From: Locusta migratoria
Lineage: Eukaryota > Arthropoda > Insecta > Orthoptera > Acrididae
DNA: 64,000 nucleotides
Reading direction: 5' to 3'
Assembly: GCA_026315105.1 (NCBI GenBank)
Contig: CM048747.1
Span: forward strand, 282,353,654 to 282,417,653
A model generated the notes under the pieces. It was not told where the DNA came from and did not search any database. It worked only from the letters and a program-made list of their open reading frames with translations. Position 1 is the stretch's first letter. Each line of letters begins with the position of its first letter. Shown here one piece after another: positions 53,861 to 64,000 of this stretch. The translations under genes were made by a program, and so were the position numbers.

Positions 53861-54599
53861 CATACATTTCAGAGGTCTGTAGTCAATAAATAGAATATAC
53901 TGTATATTTTAAAAGTAATTTCATTGAATAACAGTGAAATTAATTTCAGATCTGGGTATACTGTTGAGGCAATGTAGTTAATGAAAATTACCCGCTTTTC
54001 CATATCTTCTGGAGCTATAATTTGCATACTGATAACTGGCGACCTATGAATATATTATTGGTAATGAATAAAAAGGAAGTTGTTCAGTAACATGTTTGCC
54101 TGTTGGAGCAATATAAAGAGGTAATGCAGCCGGAGCTCCAGTTAGACTTTGTACAAAAATCATTTCAGGTCCAGGGGTCAGCATTACAATACTGTATGTA
54201 TTTAATAACACCATTGCAGTACCCACTACATCAAATATTATTTGCAAGGTCTTTATTTAAATAATTTGCAGAACTGGCAACTTCAACAACAATTGCAGCC
54301 ACACCATGCATCAGCACACCGACTCTACAGTGCCGGCAAGCTTAGCCTCCACGTTTTCTGCGAATGAAACAACAGTGCAAAATCCATCCAGTGCAGGTAG
54401 ACTGTGCAAAGTCAAAACAGAGTACAGTTATGATATTAACAATAGTGCTGTCATGCTGCCTTTACAGCAAACAGCACAGCTACAATTTACATGACAGCAC
54501 ATTATGACCCCTAGCATGACGTTGTCTACCCGAAGCATAGCCAAAGCACACACAAAGCTTCTGCCATTCCATCTGGTGCAAGTACCCTTGTAGTTTGGC
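53861..54599. other. Unassigned
   Basis: No convincing gene. It may contain the decayed upstream part of the Gypsy remnant that follows. Confidence 0.35.
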
Positions 54600-55560
54600 A
54601 CAGTGCAGTGTTTCTTCAACTACCTCACCATAATGGATGATCGCAAGTAGTTCATCACACTTCTGTGCCTCCTTTGAGAACATGTGGATATTCACAATGG
54701 TGTCATACAGCAACAGACAAATACTCACATGTTTCGTGAATTCATCAGAACAGAAGTTACAAAAAGAGCAGTTTAGAGATAGCACACCATCACAACTTTG
54801 CTGTCTTTGCCACATTGTTGACCAAAATGTTATGTTGTATCTGGACAATGTAGCTAACCAAACTGCAATAAGAACTAATTACTGGTTTCATCAAACATTT
54901 GGCACCAATGCATGAAAATCCCATCCTCCATGCAAGTTCAGCAGCTCATCATACTACAACTAGCAGCCTACCATGTGCAACTACAAAAAAACTAAACAAA
55001 AAACAAAAATGTTCAAATGTTTGTCAAGCTTATGGGACGAACTGCTGGATCATCAGTCCGTAAACTTACAAACTACTTATGAACTACCTTATACTAAAGA
55101 CAGCACAAACATCCATGAGGGGAGATACGAACCCCTGGCGGGGAACAGCCTCGCGCATCAGGTGCAACTACATCTATTTCATCAGGCTGTCTTTTCGTTA
55201 CAGACATTGCAGATAACAGTCAGTTCTTAGCTGAACTGGACCTAATGTCAACATGCTACAGTGTGGTCAATTGCATCCTCCATGAACAGTGATCTAGTCC
55301 AGCTCTTGGCTGTCAATGACACCCCTATCTGGGTACAATGGGAAATGGAAATACTACATTACTAAACCACACATTGGCACCTACATCACTTAAAGCTCTT
55401 GCCTGACCTACAATGGTGTGTGTTGTATTACCACAATATGCATAACTGCATCAGCACCTCATTCCTTTCTCCTTCACCCGTGGACCAGTGGAGATGCCTG
55501 CAGATGAAGCTGCACTCACTGTCCTCGTTCAGCAACCTTCAGCCATAGACAAGTTCTTGA
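54600..55560 (+). pseudogene. Ty3/Gypsy gag-protease remnant (CsRn1-like), plus strand
   Basis: Plus-strand frames show a gag C-terminal region (SSEQKLQKEQFRDSTPSQL), then WFHQTFGTNA followed by KSHPPCKF, the zinc-finger-like motif that ends gag in this Gypsy group, then, after a SINE, a protease-like stretch (LLAVNDTPIWVQWE). The protease active-site triad is not recoverable. Many stops. Confidence 0.55.
54986..55161 (-). mobile_element. SINE, minus strand, with 11-bp TSD
   Basis: Flanked by gtgcaactaca at 54975-54985 and 55162-55172. Read on the minus strand it has the B-box ggggttcgtatc and the 3' stem-loop region ending aaacatttgaacatt. The tRNA head is shortened. Inserted in the Gypsy remnant. 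Confidence 0.88.
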
Positions 55561-55877
55561 TCATTCAAAAAAAGCTATTGTAGGATTAGGATGAAAATCA
55601 CTCTTTGTGCTTGCACATTGTTATATTCACTCAGCAACTGAAAGCAGCGCACGCCACCATTGCCACCTTGACTCACAACTGCAAAATATGCACAGCATCG
55701 TCTGCAGACAAGAAACTGACTGTGCACTCAGATATGGGATACATTGGCAGTATGCAGGTTGTGATGAATCAGAAACAAAACTATGCACAGAACTGTAACT
55801 ACCCCAGGTCCAAATGTTCTGAAATGATGATGTTTCATACATGTGGCAAATGATTTGCATTTATTCAGATATAAATA
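55561..55877. other. Unassigned
   Basis: No recognisable gene. Possibly further decayed Gypsy sequence. Confidence 0.35.
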
Positions 55878-56160
55878 TAAGTAGATAAGTTTCAACTCAC
55901 CATATAGACAATTTCTGAGCCTCAGACAGACACACAGGAAAGACACATTTTCACAACTTAGCTTTCAGTCCTGAGTAGAGACATAAATGCTCAAATGCTT
56001 GTAAACATAAGAGACCAGACTACTGAGGCCATCAGTCCCTAAACTACCACTTAAATTAACCTATGCTAACAACACACACCATGCCTGAGAGAGGACTTGA
56101 ACCTCAGAGAAGGAGTGGCCATGCAATCCATTGTCTTTTGTATGTACCTGTCTGACTCAG
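55878..56160 (-). mobile_element. Penelope 3' UTR fragment interrupted by a SINE, minus strand
   Basis: 55878-55980 resembles the reversed Penelope 3' UTR (gtttcaactcaccatat, gagcctcagacag). 55986-56135 is a minus-strand tRNA-SINE (3' end at 55986, B-box complement at about 56094), after which Penelope-like text (ttgtatgtacctgtctgac) resumes. Confidence 0.6.
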
Positions 56161-56239
56161 TGAGGGATACAATTGACATAAATATACAATATAAAATAAA
56201 CTTGATATACAGTAAATAATAAAATTGACTTTAATGTAA

Positions 56240-56572
56240 TCTATACATCTTATAAAATGGCTGTGTGTATGTACATTCCACATCTCCTAAACTATTGGAC
56301 CGATTTCAACCAAACTTGGTACACATGTTCCTTACTATCACATAATAATCGTTGTCGGGGTAAGGTGATATGAAGTCATAAAGAATGATATTCGTGAAAA
56401 ACGGCCGCATCATGCGATATTATTCTACATCTGATCCTAAATTAATGGACAGATTTGAATCAAATTTGATACAAATATTCTTTAAGTTCATGAATCATTT
56501 GTTGTGGTGGCAAAAACCACCCACGATACATAGTTCATACAAAATCACGTCATAAACAATAAAAACTGCCCA
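56240..56572 (+). mobile_element. Helitron-like repeat, 5' part
   Basis: Begins tctatacatcttataaaatg and continues with cctaaactattggaccgatt and aaccaaacttggtac, a text I associate with insect Helitron 5' regions, including the 5' TC terminus. The block gatttgaatcaaatttgata is a second, diverged unit of the same motif. No 3' CTRR end could be found; a SINE interrupts at 56581. Confidence 0.5.
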
Positions 56573-56580
56573 ATTTTGCC

Positions 56581-56774
56581 GCGCAGGAATAGCCGAGTGG
56601 TCTGGAGCGCCAAGTTGCGGATCGCGCGGCGTCCCGTGTCAGAGGTTCGAATCCTCCCTTGGGCATTGAAGTTTGTGTTGTTTTTAGTATAAGTTGGTTC
56701 ATAAGTAGTTAGTAAGTTTAGGGACTGATGAACCTGCAGTTAAGTCCCATAAGCTTTACAAACATTTTAACATT
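56581..56774 (+). mobile_element. tRNA-derived SINE, plus strand
   Basis: Full-length copy with A-box region tagccgagtggtctgga, B-box ggttcgaatcc and the 3' stem-loop GGGACT...AGTCCC. An 8-base duplication attttgcc lies at 56573-56580 and 56775-56782. Confidence 0.85.
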
Positions 56775-56782
56775 ATTTTGCC

Positions 56783-57261
56783 CCATTTTGCAGCAGTTGA
56801 TTTTATATGTCAACTATTTAAGAACCAATATTTTCACCTTATGGATATTTTAATTAATTTAAACAAGTACCGTTCTTTTCTGCTTATAATTATTTTTGCA
56901 TATATTTTTCTGCTTATAATTATTTTGCATATATTTTTTTCTGCCATGTGAAGTCTGTAACTCCATGTCCTTAGCCTTAATTTAATTTTTATAGCACCAT
57001 TTGCCTTACTGTACAAAGTACAAAAGTGTTTTATTCTTAGTGACTTGTCCTATATCATTGTTTGCTCTATTGTACAATTGTTTGATCTACAGGACAAATA
57101 AAACAAACTTACTTACTTAACTACTATTTGAGAATGAGAGCAATTATCCACTTGCAATAGACTTTAAACATAATTTCTAATATTTCCGAAACTATTTCTC
57201 GTTGACAACCACAACAAAATGATGAAAGGAAAAAGGTCTATCACTTACACTGACAAAACTT
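56783..57261. other. Unassigned AT-rich sequence with a short duplication
   Basis: A unit of about 33 bases beginning ctgcttataattattt is duplicated in tandem near 56880-56945. A (actt)n stretch lies near 57107-57120. No gene. Confidence 0.45.
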
Positions 57262-57263
57262 TA

Positions 57264-57563
57264 CGACGCTTCTCGCCGGGCTCCAGTGCTTATGTTGGCA
57301 ACAGATGAACAATGAAGTGTAGAATTGTGTTAATATTTTTCACGAGTTAGAGTAAATGTTATTGCTACTCGTTTCACTCACAGCAAAATTAATACTGTAC
57401 CTGCCTGCTCTATGGTGACAGGTTCTTGTATGTACCCTTGTCCATTAGAAAAAATAATTTTCGTTTTAAATGAAGTTGTGAAGACAAAACATTTATTGGT
57501 GATCTGAGTTGCCGCCTTATCAGTGGTGCCAATATAACCACTGCTGCCTGGCGAGAAGCGTCG
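57264..57563. mobile_element. 300-bp MITE with TA target sites
   Basis: The inverted termini start cgacgcttctcgcc on both sides, extend imperfectly for about 45 bases and are flanked by TA (57262-57263 and 57564-57565), as in Tc1/mariner-derived MITEs. It contains copy 2 of the 55-base core repeat. Confidence 0.75.
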
Positions 57564-58739
57564 TACAATTTAACCACCTATGAGTACAAAGTTCCGGAGA
57601 TATGACAATGTAAACAATGAAACACAAAAACTTTTCCATCACGCAACTATTGTAGAACACACAGTCAAGGTTATATGTCATAAGTATTGTGCTTCATATT
57701 TCTTTGTTGTATTGTTTCAGAATTTTAAGCCTCTTTTTATGAAAACATGAAGATGAAATCTTTTTCAAATTTTTATTTTCGTTTCTAATATAAGCAATGT
57801 TGGCCGAACACTCATTTAAAACAAAATATATTTTTAAAAGGCACAAATACATAAAAATCTAACAATGTGCCGTGTTTGACGAATTTTGTATTTTGTATAT
57901 TTCCATATTACGAAAGTTCGGACAGTAAATGAACCCGCGCATTAAAGACATCTCCAAAACTCAAATTTTAAGATAAGGTTTATTTTACTAAAGTTCACAG
58001 CAGTGCGATAACAATGTATAAAAACTTAATTCCTTCCAAAATGTTAGTCAATAAATGTTAAGTGATAATTTGCCTTTTCAGTTTCACATGTAGGTTAGAA
58101 TACACAACACCTATCTATATTAGGCACTAGAACAGAGGAAAGGAAAATGTGTGGATTATATCTACTTTGATGAAAACCAACACACCGTATTAGATATAAT
58201 AACATCAGTTCTCAGCTAATGGGAAAGCAGGAACATCACGTATTCCGAAAGCAGTGCATTTGGTACAGTGTTTAAATTTTATTTATCGTCCTAGCGGCCT
58301 CCCGTGATAATGTTGACAATCATTTGATGTTGGCATCAGTGAATCGCAGTACAATGCAAATGTTTTGTCATGAAATCTTCATTGTACGCAACCTCCTTGG
58401 TTGTATGAGGACAATTACTTCACTGAGTGGACAAGGGTACATACAACAACCTGTCAACCACAGAGCAGGAAGAATATAAACAACTTGGCAAAGAGTTTCT
58501 ACCATGTTCTTGATGTTGCCTAAATAACTACACGAGGCCGCATGTTGGTAGGTAAAATTTACTCTATGTAGGAAATATTAACTGCCAAGGCATCTGAATA
58601 AAAGTTAATTATTTTCCTCCTACAGTTGCTGGCCTTGAACTGTGGCTCTATAGCAATATACACTACACGTTGAAGATGTTATAATAAACAGGCCCATACT
58701 ATTACAAAATACACAGTTTCATGGTTTCGAAACAGTGTA
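57564..58739. other. Unassigned, with one core-repeat copy
   Basis: AT-rich, no gene. The minus-strand copy of the 55-base core is at 58411-58468. Confidence 0.45.
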
Positions 58740-58985
58740 TCGAAACATCACATGAAAGAAAACCAAGACAGCCATGAACTGCAGGAATCAGTTCATAAAT
58801 ATGACATGTCAAAGGCAGTGAATGACATCCCTGGCACTAGGCTCACAAAAACTCAAAATAGCTTAACATACACAGGAATTAAATTGTTTAATATGTTACC
58901 AACCACAGTACTCATTGTATCACTGATTTTTTTCAGAAAAACTACAAAAAAGTATCTTGAACAAAAAGCTTTTATACAATAGAAG
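58740..58985 (+). pseudogene. LINE 3'-end fragment (RT C-terminus)
   Basis: The plus strand encodes LTYTGIKLFNMLPTTV and FFRKTTKKYLEQKAF, the C-terminal tail common to CR1/Jockey-group LINEs, ending with a stop at 58979-58981. It is probably related to the fragment at 23640-24435. Confidence 0.7.
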
Positions 58986-59418
58986 AATTTATAATGTGTA
59001 ATAAAGATGATATAACCCATTAAAGCTGCCGTTTATTCCAACAAAACTATTATTTAAGTTTATTTTTAAATATTTATAGTGTCTCAATGTTGTGCTTTTC
59101 TTTTTATCATAATTCATCTAGACACAAGCACTAACATGCATAAATTATTTCAGATTCTTTATTTGTTGAAATGTTTCAGTCACTAAGTATTTTTACTCAA
59201 AATATTGCATTTATACTTAATGTATATGACCTCGATGTATAACAAGATCAAATATTAGACTTAGTACATTAGATGTATACAGTACACAAAATGATGACAT
59301 CGATCGCATGTAAAATGCTTAAAGATGGATCATTAAACCATTATCATTATCAGAGTGTACAGTTTCATTTGTTCCAAAACCATTAGATGTTTCATTTTCC
59401 CCACCTCTACATTATATT
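58986..59418. other. Unassigned
   Basis: No gene or repeat family recognised. Confidence 0.4.
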
Positions 59419-59598
59419 ATGTGTGGCTGTGTTGCCATAAACTGCTCAAATTATTCCAGAGGTGGTTACGAATGTTTAGTTTCTCACGACATTCTGAGAC
59501 AAGAAAAAAAAAAAAAATGCATCATTATCTGTCAGCGAAAAAACTGGGAACCCGGATCGAGCGCACATTTATCTATTGTAAGTAAATATTTTTTATTA
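59419..59598 (+). pseudogene. THAP zinc-finger domain relic
   Basis: From ATG 59419 the frame starts MCGCVAINCSNYSRGGYE, like the N-terminus of THAP domains (C-x(2-4)-C with the following CSN). The match then moves to the +1 frame for FSFSRHSETRKKK and returns, after a poly-A tract, to the first frame for IICQRKNWEPGSSAHL and SKYF, where intact THAP domains have the closing Cys-x2-His. THAP domains bind DNA in host factors and in P-type transposases. Two frameshifts and loss of the last zinc ligands mark it as a relic. Its origin, host gene or transposon, is open. Confidence 0.6.
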
Positions 59599-60127
59599 TT
59601 ATGACTTGAAGCAAAATTTAATAGTAAAAATCGTCTGAGATATTCGAAAGAAAGTCTGGTAAAATTTCACAGTCCCTGTCGCAGTGTGGTGTCGAGTCAT
59701 CAGATGTTGGAAGTGGCCAGAGCAAACAGAATCATATAGAATGATGAGATTACTTTTTCATGCCGACCATGAACTAAATAATTAATGCCGTTTCTGCTCT
59801 ATGGTTGACAGGTTCTCGATGTACCCTAGTCCGCTCTATAAATTAAATGTAATTGTTGCCGGAAAAATTCATAACAAAACATTCGGAAAAAGAACTTGGC
59901 TTCCATGTTTCACATGCAGCGGCCGTAGCCAACATCTGAACACAAAAAAACCACTTCACAAGACGGACTGTAAAATTAAGCCCTAAGCTTTTGTTTAACT
60001 CTTTTGAAAGTACTACCTCTTAACAGAGAAGCTGCTTGTAGGGAGTTAGCAGCTGTAAAATATCATAACACAGCAAAACATTGCAGAACATACAGTTTTT
60101 AGAGCACAATATGTGTGCCTTATATAA
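59599..60127. other. Unassigned, with one core-repeat copy
   Basis: Copy 4 of the 55-base core is at 59794-59848. The ORF at 59801-59986 has no recognisable domain. Confidence 0.4.
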
Positions 60128-60129
60128 TA

Positions 60130-61546
60130 CACTCCTGGGCATTAAAATTGCTACACCACAAAGATGACATACTACAGACGCGAAATTTAACCGACAGGAA
60201 GAAGATGCTGTGATATGCAAATGATTAGCTTTTCAGAGCATTCACACAAGGATGGCGCCGGTGGTGACACCTACAATGTGCTGACATGAGGAAAGTTTCC
60301 AACCGATTTCTCATGCACAAACAGCAGTTGACCAGCGTTGCCTAGTGAAACGTTGTCGTGATGCCTCGTGCAAGGAGTAGAAATGTGTACCATCACCTTT
60401 CCGACTTTGATAAAAGGTCAGATTGTAGCCTATCGCGATTGCGATTTATTGTAACGCGACAGTGCTGCTCGTGTTGGTCGCGATCAAATGTCTTTTAGCA
60501 GAATATGGAATCAATGGGTTCAGGAGGGCAATATGGAATGCCGTGCTGGATCCTAATGGTCTCGTATCACTACCAGTCGAGATGACAGGCATCTTATCCG
60601 CATGGCTGTAATGGATCATGCAGCCAGGTCTCGATCCCTGAGTCAACAGATGGGGTCGTTCTCAACACAACAACCATCTGCACGAACAGATCGACGACGT
60701 TTGCAGCAGCATGGACTATTAGCTTGGAGACCATGGCTGCAGTTACCCATGACGCTGCATCACAGACAGGAGCACCTGTGATGGTGTTCGCAACGACGAG
60801 CCTGGGTGCACGAATGGCATAACGTCATTTTTTCGGATGAATCCAGGTTCTGTTTACACCCTCATGATGGTTGCATCTGTGTTTGGCGACATCACTGTGT
60901 ACGCACATTGGAAGCGTGTATTTATTGTCGCCATACTGGCATATCACCCGGTGTGATGGTATGGAGTGCCATTGGTTACACATCTCGGTCACCTCTTGTT
61001 CGCATCAATGGCACTTTGAACAGTGGCAGTTATATTTCAGATTTGTTACAACCCGTGGATCTACCCTTCATTCGATCCCTGCGAAACCTTACATTTCAGC
61101 AGTATAATGCATGACCGGTTGCAGTTCCTGTAGCCTACTGGCCTTTCTGGATACGGAGAAAGTTCGACTGCTGCCCTGGCTAGCACATTCTCTAGATCTC
61201 TCACCAATTGAAAACGTCTGGTCAATAGTGGCCGAGCAACTTGTTCGTCACAATACACCAGTCACTACTCTTGATGTACTGTGGTATCGTGTTGAAGCTG
61301 CATGGCCATCTGTACCTGTAGGCCTACACGCCATATAAGCTCTGTTTGACTCAGTGCCCAGGTGTATCAAAGACCATTATTACGGCCAGAGGTGGTTGTT
61401 CTGGGTACTGATTTCTCAGGGTCTATGCACCCAAACTGCGTGAAAATGTAATCATATATCAGTTCTAGTATAATATATTTGTCCTATGAATACCTGTTTA
61501 TCATCTGCATTTCTTCTTGGTGTAGCAATTTTAATGGCCAGTAGTG
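60130..61546 (+). pseudogene. Second Tc1-family transposon, decayed
   Basis: A 1417-bp element between TA dinucleotides (60128-60129 and 61547-61548). The terminal repeats, cactcctgggcattaaaa and cactactggccattaaaa read inward, agree at all but a few positions over about 35 bases. It is a different Tc1 lineage from 17961-19382. The transposase starts at ATG 60361 (MPRARSRNVYHHLSDF) and is broken by frameshifts before 60430 and around 61114. The first catalytic aspartate is kept in FSDESRF and the glutamate in SPIENV, but the second aspartate has become tyrosine (LTFQQYNA; TAT 61102-61104). Confidence 0.9.
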
Positions 61547-61548
61547 TA

Positions 61549-62096
61549 CAGTGTACCTCATCAAAAAGTTTTGTACTGACATTGTATAATTGTTGAAGAT
61601 ACTTCTACTATGTTGTTGCAAGAAAGTATTACAAATATGAAAACGGAAAATATAAATATTCTGGGAAAAAAAAATAGTTACAGCTGTGCTGATGTAGGCA
61701 TGTTGAATGCAATTTTGGTATTTCGGAGTTTTAGCATCATAACTTGTAGTATGCAATTTTGAAGAATAGTACCTGACATTTTATCGCAAAATACAACCCC
61801 AATACAATTTCTTATTAGTAAATGTCAATATTGGCACTTACCTATAAGAGACTATAACATAACTGACACAGGAAACACGGCTGTGGTAGCGTAGTGTGCT
61901 AATGTTGGCAACGAAATGTTTGATTTACAAGGATTATTAAATTACTGACAAGACAAGGATACTATTACACACAAAAACATGTCAACCTTAGAGAAAGAAC
62001 AGAATTATTTATTTCCTGGTCAACACAAAGGATTAGTCCCCTCATTCTATACGATTAGGTTTTCATATAGCATTCAACGGTTGTTGCCAACATCGG
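61549..62096. other. Unassigned, possible short inverted element
   Basis: No gene. ctaatgttggcaac near 61900 and ttgttgccaacatcggcat near 62081 are inverted copies and may be the ends of a roughly 200-bp MITE. Confidence 0.4.
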
Positions 62097-62104
62097 CATC
62101 GTGT

Positions 62105-62306
62105 GCGCCGCGCGGGAGTAGCCGAGCGGTCTGGAGCACCACGTTACGGTTCACGCGGCCTCCCGCGGCGGGGGTTCGAATCCTCCCTCCGGCATGGATG
62201 TGTGTGTTGTCTTAAGGTTAGTTTGAGTAGTTTGTAATCTGCGAACTAATAACCACGCAGTTGAGTCAGGTAGATTTACAAACGTATGATTTTTTTCCTT
62301 TTTTTA
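62105..62306 (+). mobile_element. tRNA-derived SINE, plus strand
   Basis: A-box region tagccgagcggtctgga, B-box ggttcgaatcc, and a diverged 3' stem-loop. An 8-base duplication catcgtgt lies at 62097-62104 and 62307-62314. Confidence 0.85.
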
Positions 62307-62406
62307 CATCGTGTTCCTATACGAATATAAACTATATAACCTGTACACTAATATTCGACAACAAACACTTATTGCAAGACGGCAAACCAACCTCGCATAC
62401 TGAACA

Positions 62407-62600
62407 AAAAATGTCTGTAAATCTATCGGACCAAACTGCGTGGTCATCAGTCCGTAGCTTACAAACTACTTAAACCTAGGTAAACTAACCTAAGGACAAA
62501 TACACACAACCATGCCCCAGGGAGGACTCGAACCTCCACGGCGAGCAACCGCGCGCTCCGCAGAGAGGTGCTTTAGACCGCTCGGCTACTCCACCGCGGC
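62407..62600 (-). mobile_element. tRNA-derived SINE, minus strand
   Basis: Complete copy in opposite orientation to its neighbour, flanked by catactgaaca at 62396-62406 and 62601-62611. Its 3' stem is CGGACT/GGTCCG, an alternative pairing to GGGACT/AGTCCC. Confidence 0.9.
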
Positions 62601-62838
62601 CATACTGAACAGTCATTATTCAAATACAAGCCAAGATCACTTTTATCTAGATTGCCAGTTTCGGTAGAATTAAACGTAGTACGCGATTTTTATCGCAAAA
62701 ATTTAAATTTTACTTGCGCTTTTTTATCTTTATTCGGACAGCAAAGAAAAGAAGCAATAAGTAAAGAAAACGCGAGATTTTAGTTTCTAATCCACATATC
62801 GATGTAAACAAGAGCGGACGTAGCACGATCTAAGGCTC

Positions 62839-62897
62839 TTCAAATGTTCAAATGTTTGTAAATCTCTCGGACTCAACTGCGTGGTTATTAGTCTGTC
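62839..62897 (-). mobile_element. SINE 3' fragment, minus strand
   Basis: Only the terminal ~60 bases are present: the stem-loop half and aaacatttgaacatttga read on the minus strand. Confidence 0.7.
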
Positions 62898-63618
62898 CAA
62901 AGCTCTATGCCAGACACTTCTAAAATATTTCACTAAACTTGAACAAAACTGTTCGCATAAGCTACATCTTGTGTTTGGCATTCACAGGGAATGAAAATGG
63001 CGGATGCTGTTTTTTAAGGAGTTCTGAATTTTCGTTGTGTGCTATCGTTAACTGCTTAACATTTTTCCAAATATTTTAGAAAGTGGTTATCGCATTTGAA
63101 AAATTCTCATATGTACAACTATATACTTCCAAGAATAATTTCATTGTTGGCAGTCGTGCTTGCAGAACAATAATCGAATAGCAAGTTCAGAATCATGTTT
63201 GCTATAATATTTTCTTTAATTTGCAAAATCTCTGCCTATTTCTCTCGTATATTCCGTCACTGGTCACTGTTATACCCGAAATCCATGAAGTACTTTTGAT
63301 ACTTGAAATTCTCTCTTGCGAGAAATCCTGAATAACTTTTCTCATAATAATCAAAACTACTCTCGATTACTGTTTATGCTTCTCCGGTATTTTTAACCTA
63401 CTTTTTAGGGTTGCATGGCGCTGTGAGGAAATGCTCAATTGGTTGTTTGGTCAATACTGGCAACTCAAGGATGCGATCGCGTCATTGCTATCAGCAGTTG
63501 ACGTTTTCATATAACACGCGGAAGTAATGACTCGTGAAAGCGGATTATAGAGATAAAACAGAAGCGTAGCCTATCGTTAGTTATTTCTCAGTTGACTCTC
63601 ACAAACTTTCGCAAAGCA
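62898..63618. other. Unassigned
   Basis: No gene recognised. 63460-63560 is slightly CpG-richer. Confidence 0.4.
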
Positions 63619-63740
63619 TGCCCTGGGGCATGGGTGTGTGTATGTTTGTCCGTAGGTTAGTTTACCTAGGTTTAAGTATTTTGTAAGCTACGGACTGATG
63701 ACCACACAGTTTGGTCCGATAAATTTACAAACATTTGACA
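63619..63740 (+). mobile_element. 5'-truncated SINE, plus strand
   Basis: Lacks the tRNA head; starts near ccctggggcatggg and keeps the 3' stem-loop CGGACT...GGTCCG and the terminal acaaacatttgac. Confidence 0.8.
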
Positions 63741-63960
63741 TTTTTGAAGCAGTACTGATTGGTTCATTGTCAGCTATCGAAAACAGAGGAAAGCTAGCAC
63801 AAAATGTGTCGAGTTTTTGTGTTATTTTCTTTGTTATTGTGTAATAGCTACTGTGAAGTGCTCGTGTTTATTTTCATGTGTTAGGTTCTATCTCTTTGGT
63901 TGCCGCCCAGAGAGCAGATCTGGTCGCGCACCCGACACAAGACAGTTTGCACAGGTCACG

Positions 63961-64000
63961 CACTTTTTTCGTGGCCCCCTCTGTGATCGGCGGAAGTCGG
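63961..64000 (-). repeat. Inverted partner of 236-275, cut by the window end
   Basis: On the minus strand it begins ccgacttccgccgatca and continues gggggccacgaaaaaa, matching 236-275 with a few differences. It reaches the last base, so its extent is unknown. Confidence 0.5.

Noticed and set aside
62105..62180. A functional tRNA gene at SINE heads (also 56581 and 7814)
   Set aside because: The similarity is limited to promoter boxes; the downstream body, 3' tail and TSDs identify SINEs.
1..64000. CRISPR arrays, bacterial operons, or viral genomes
   Set aside because: No direct-repeat/spacer pattern and no prokaryotic gene density; all coding remnants fit insect transposable elements or one spliced host gene.

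Overview
This window is eukaryotic nuclear DNA from a large-genome insect. I lean towards an orthopteran (grasshopper or locust): I recognise an RTE/BovB-like LINE, tRNA-headed SINEs, Penelope-like elements and Tc1 elements of kinds I associate with acridids. That is recognition from memory, not a database result. I see no bacterial-style genes, rRNA, functional tRNA genes or CRISPR.

Only one convincing host gene is visible, on the + strand. It has three coding exons (36829-37013, 51967-52160, 52259-52446), split by a roughly 15-kb intron and a 98-bp intron. They join in frame into a 188-residue protein with an N-terminal membrane anchor and a probable SRPBCC (START/polyketide-cyclase-like) domain. 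Almost everything else is transposable-element sequence.

Layout. 0-4.9 kb: a MITE-like element, a CpG-richer stretch and a foldback repeat in mostly unassigned DNA. 5-11.7 kb: one old minus-strand LINE cut into four pieces by a Penelope insertion, a CR1-like fragment (itself cut by a SINE) and a second Penelope complex. 11.7-19.4 kb: SINE, Tigger/pogo, tRNA-derived repeat, deleted mariner, LINE fragment, Ty3/Gypsy gag, and a Tc1 element with one nonsense codon. 19.6-22.5 kb: Penelope pieces, including a palindromic head-to-head dimer inside a single target-site duplication. 23-36 kb: LINE fragments and a Gypsy pol remnant hit twice by I-like LINEs (copy A nearly full length, copy B decayed). 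36.8-52.4 kb: the host gene, whose long intron holds Penelope copies, a full-length LINE (copy C) with both ORFs open, and a Harbinger-type MITE. 52.4-64 kb: Gypsy, Helitron-like, THAP, Tc1 and several SINE relics.

The most interesting signals are RNA-level. LINE copies A and C and the tRNA-SINEs share a 3' stem-loop whose loop is conserved while its stem changes in a compensatory way. The LINE 5' UTR is also strongly conserved between copies with divergent proteins and contains a covarying hairpin. Together these suggest a LINE-SINE partnership based on RNA structure.
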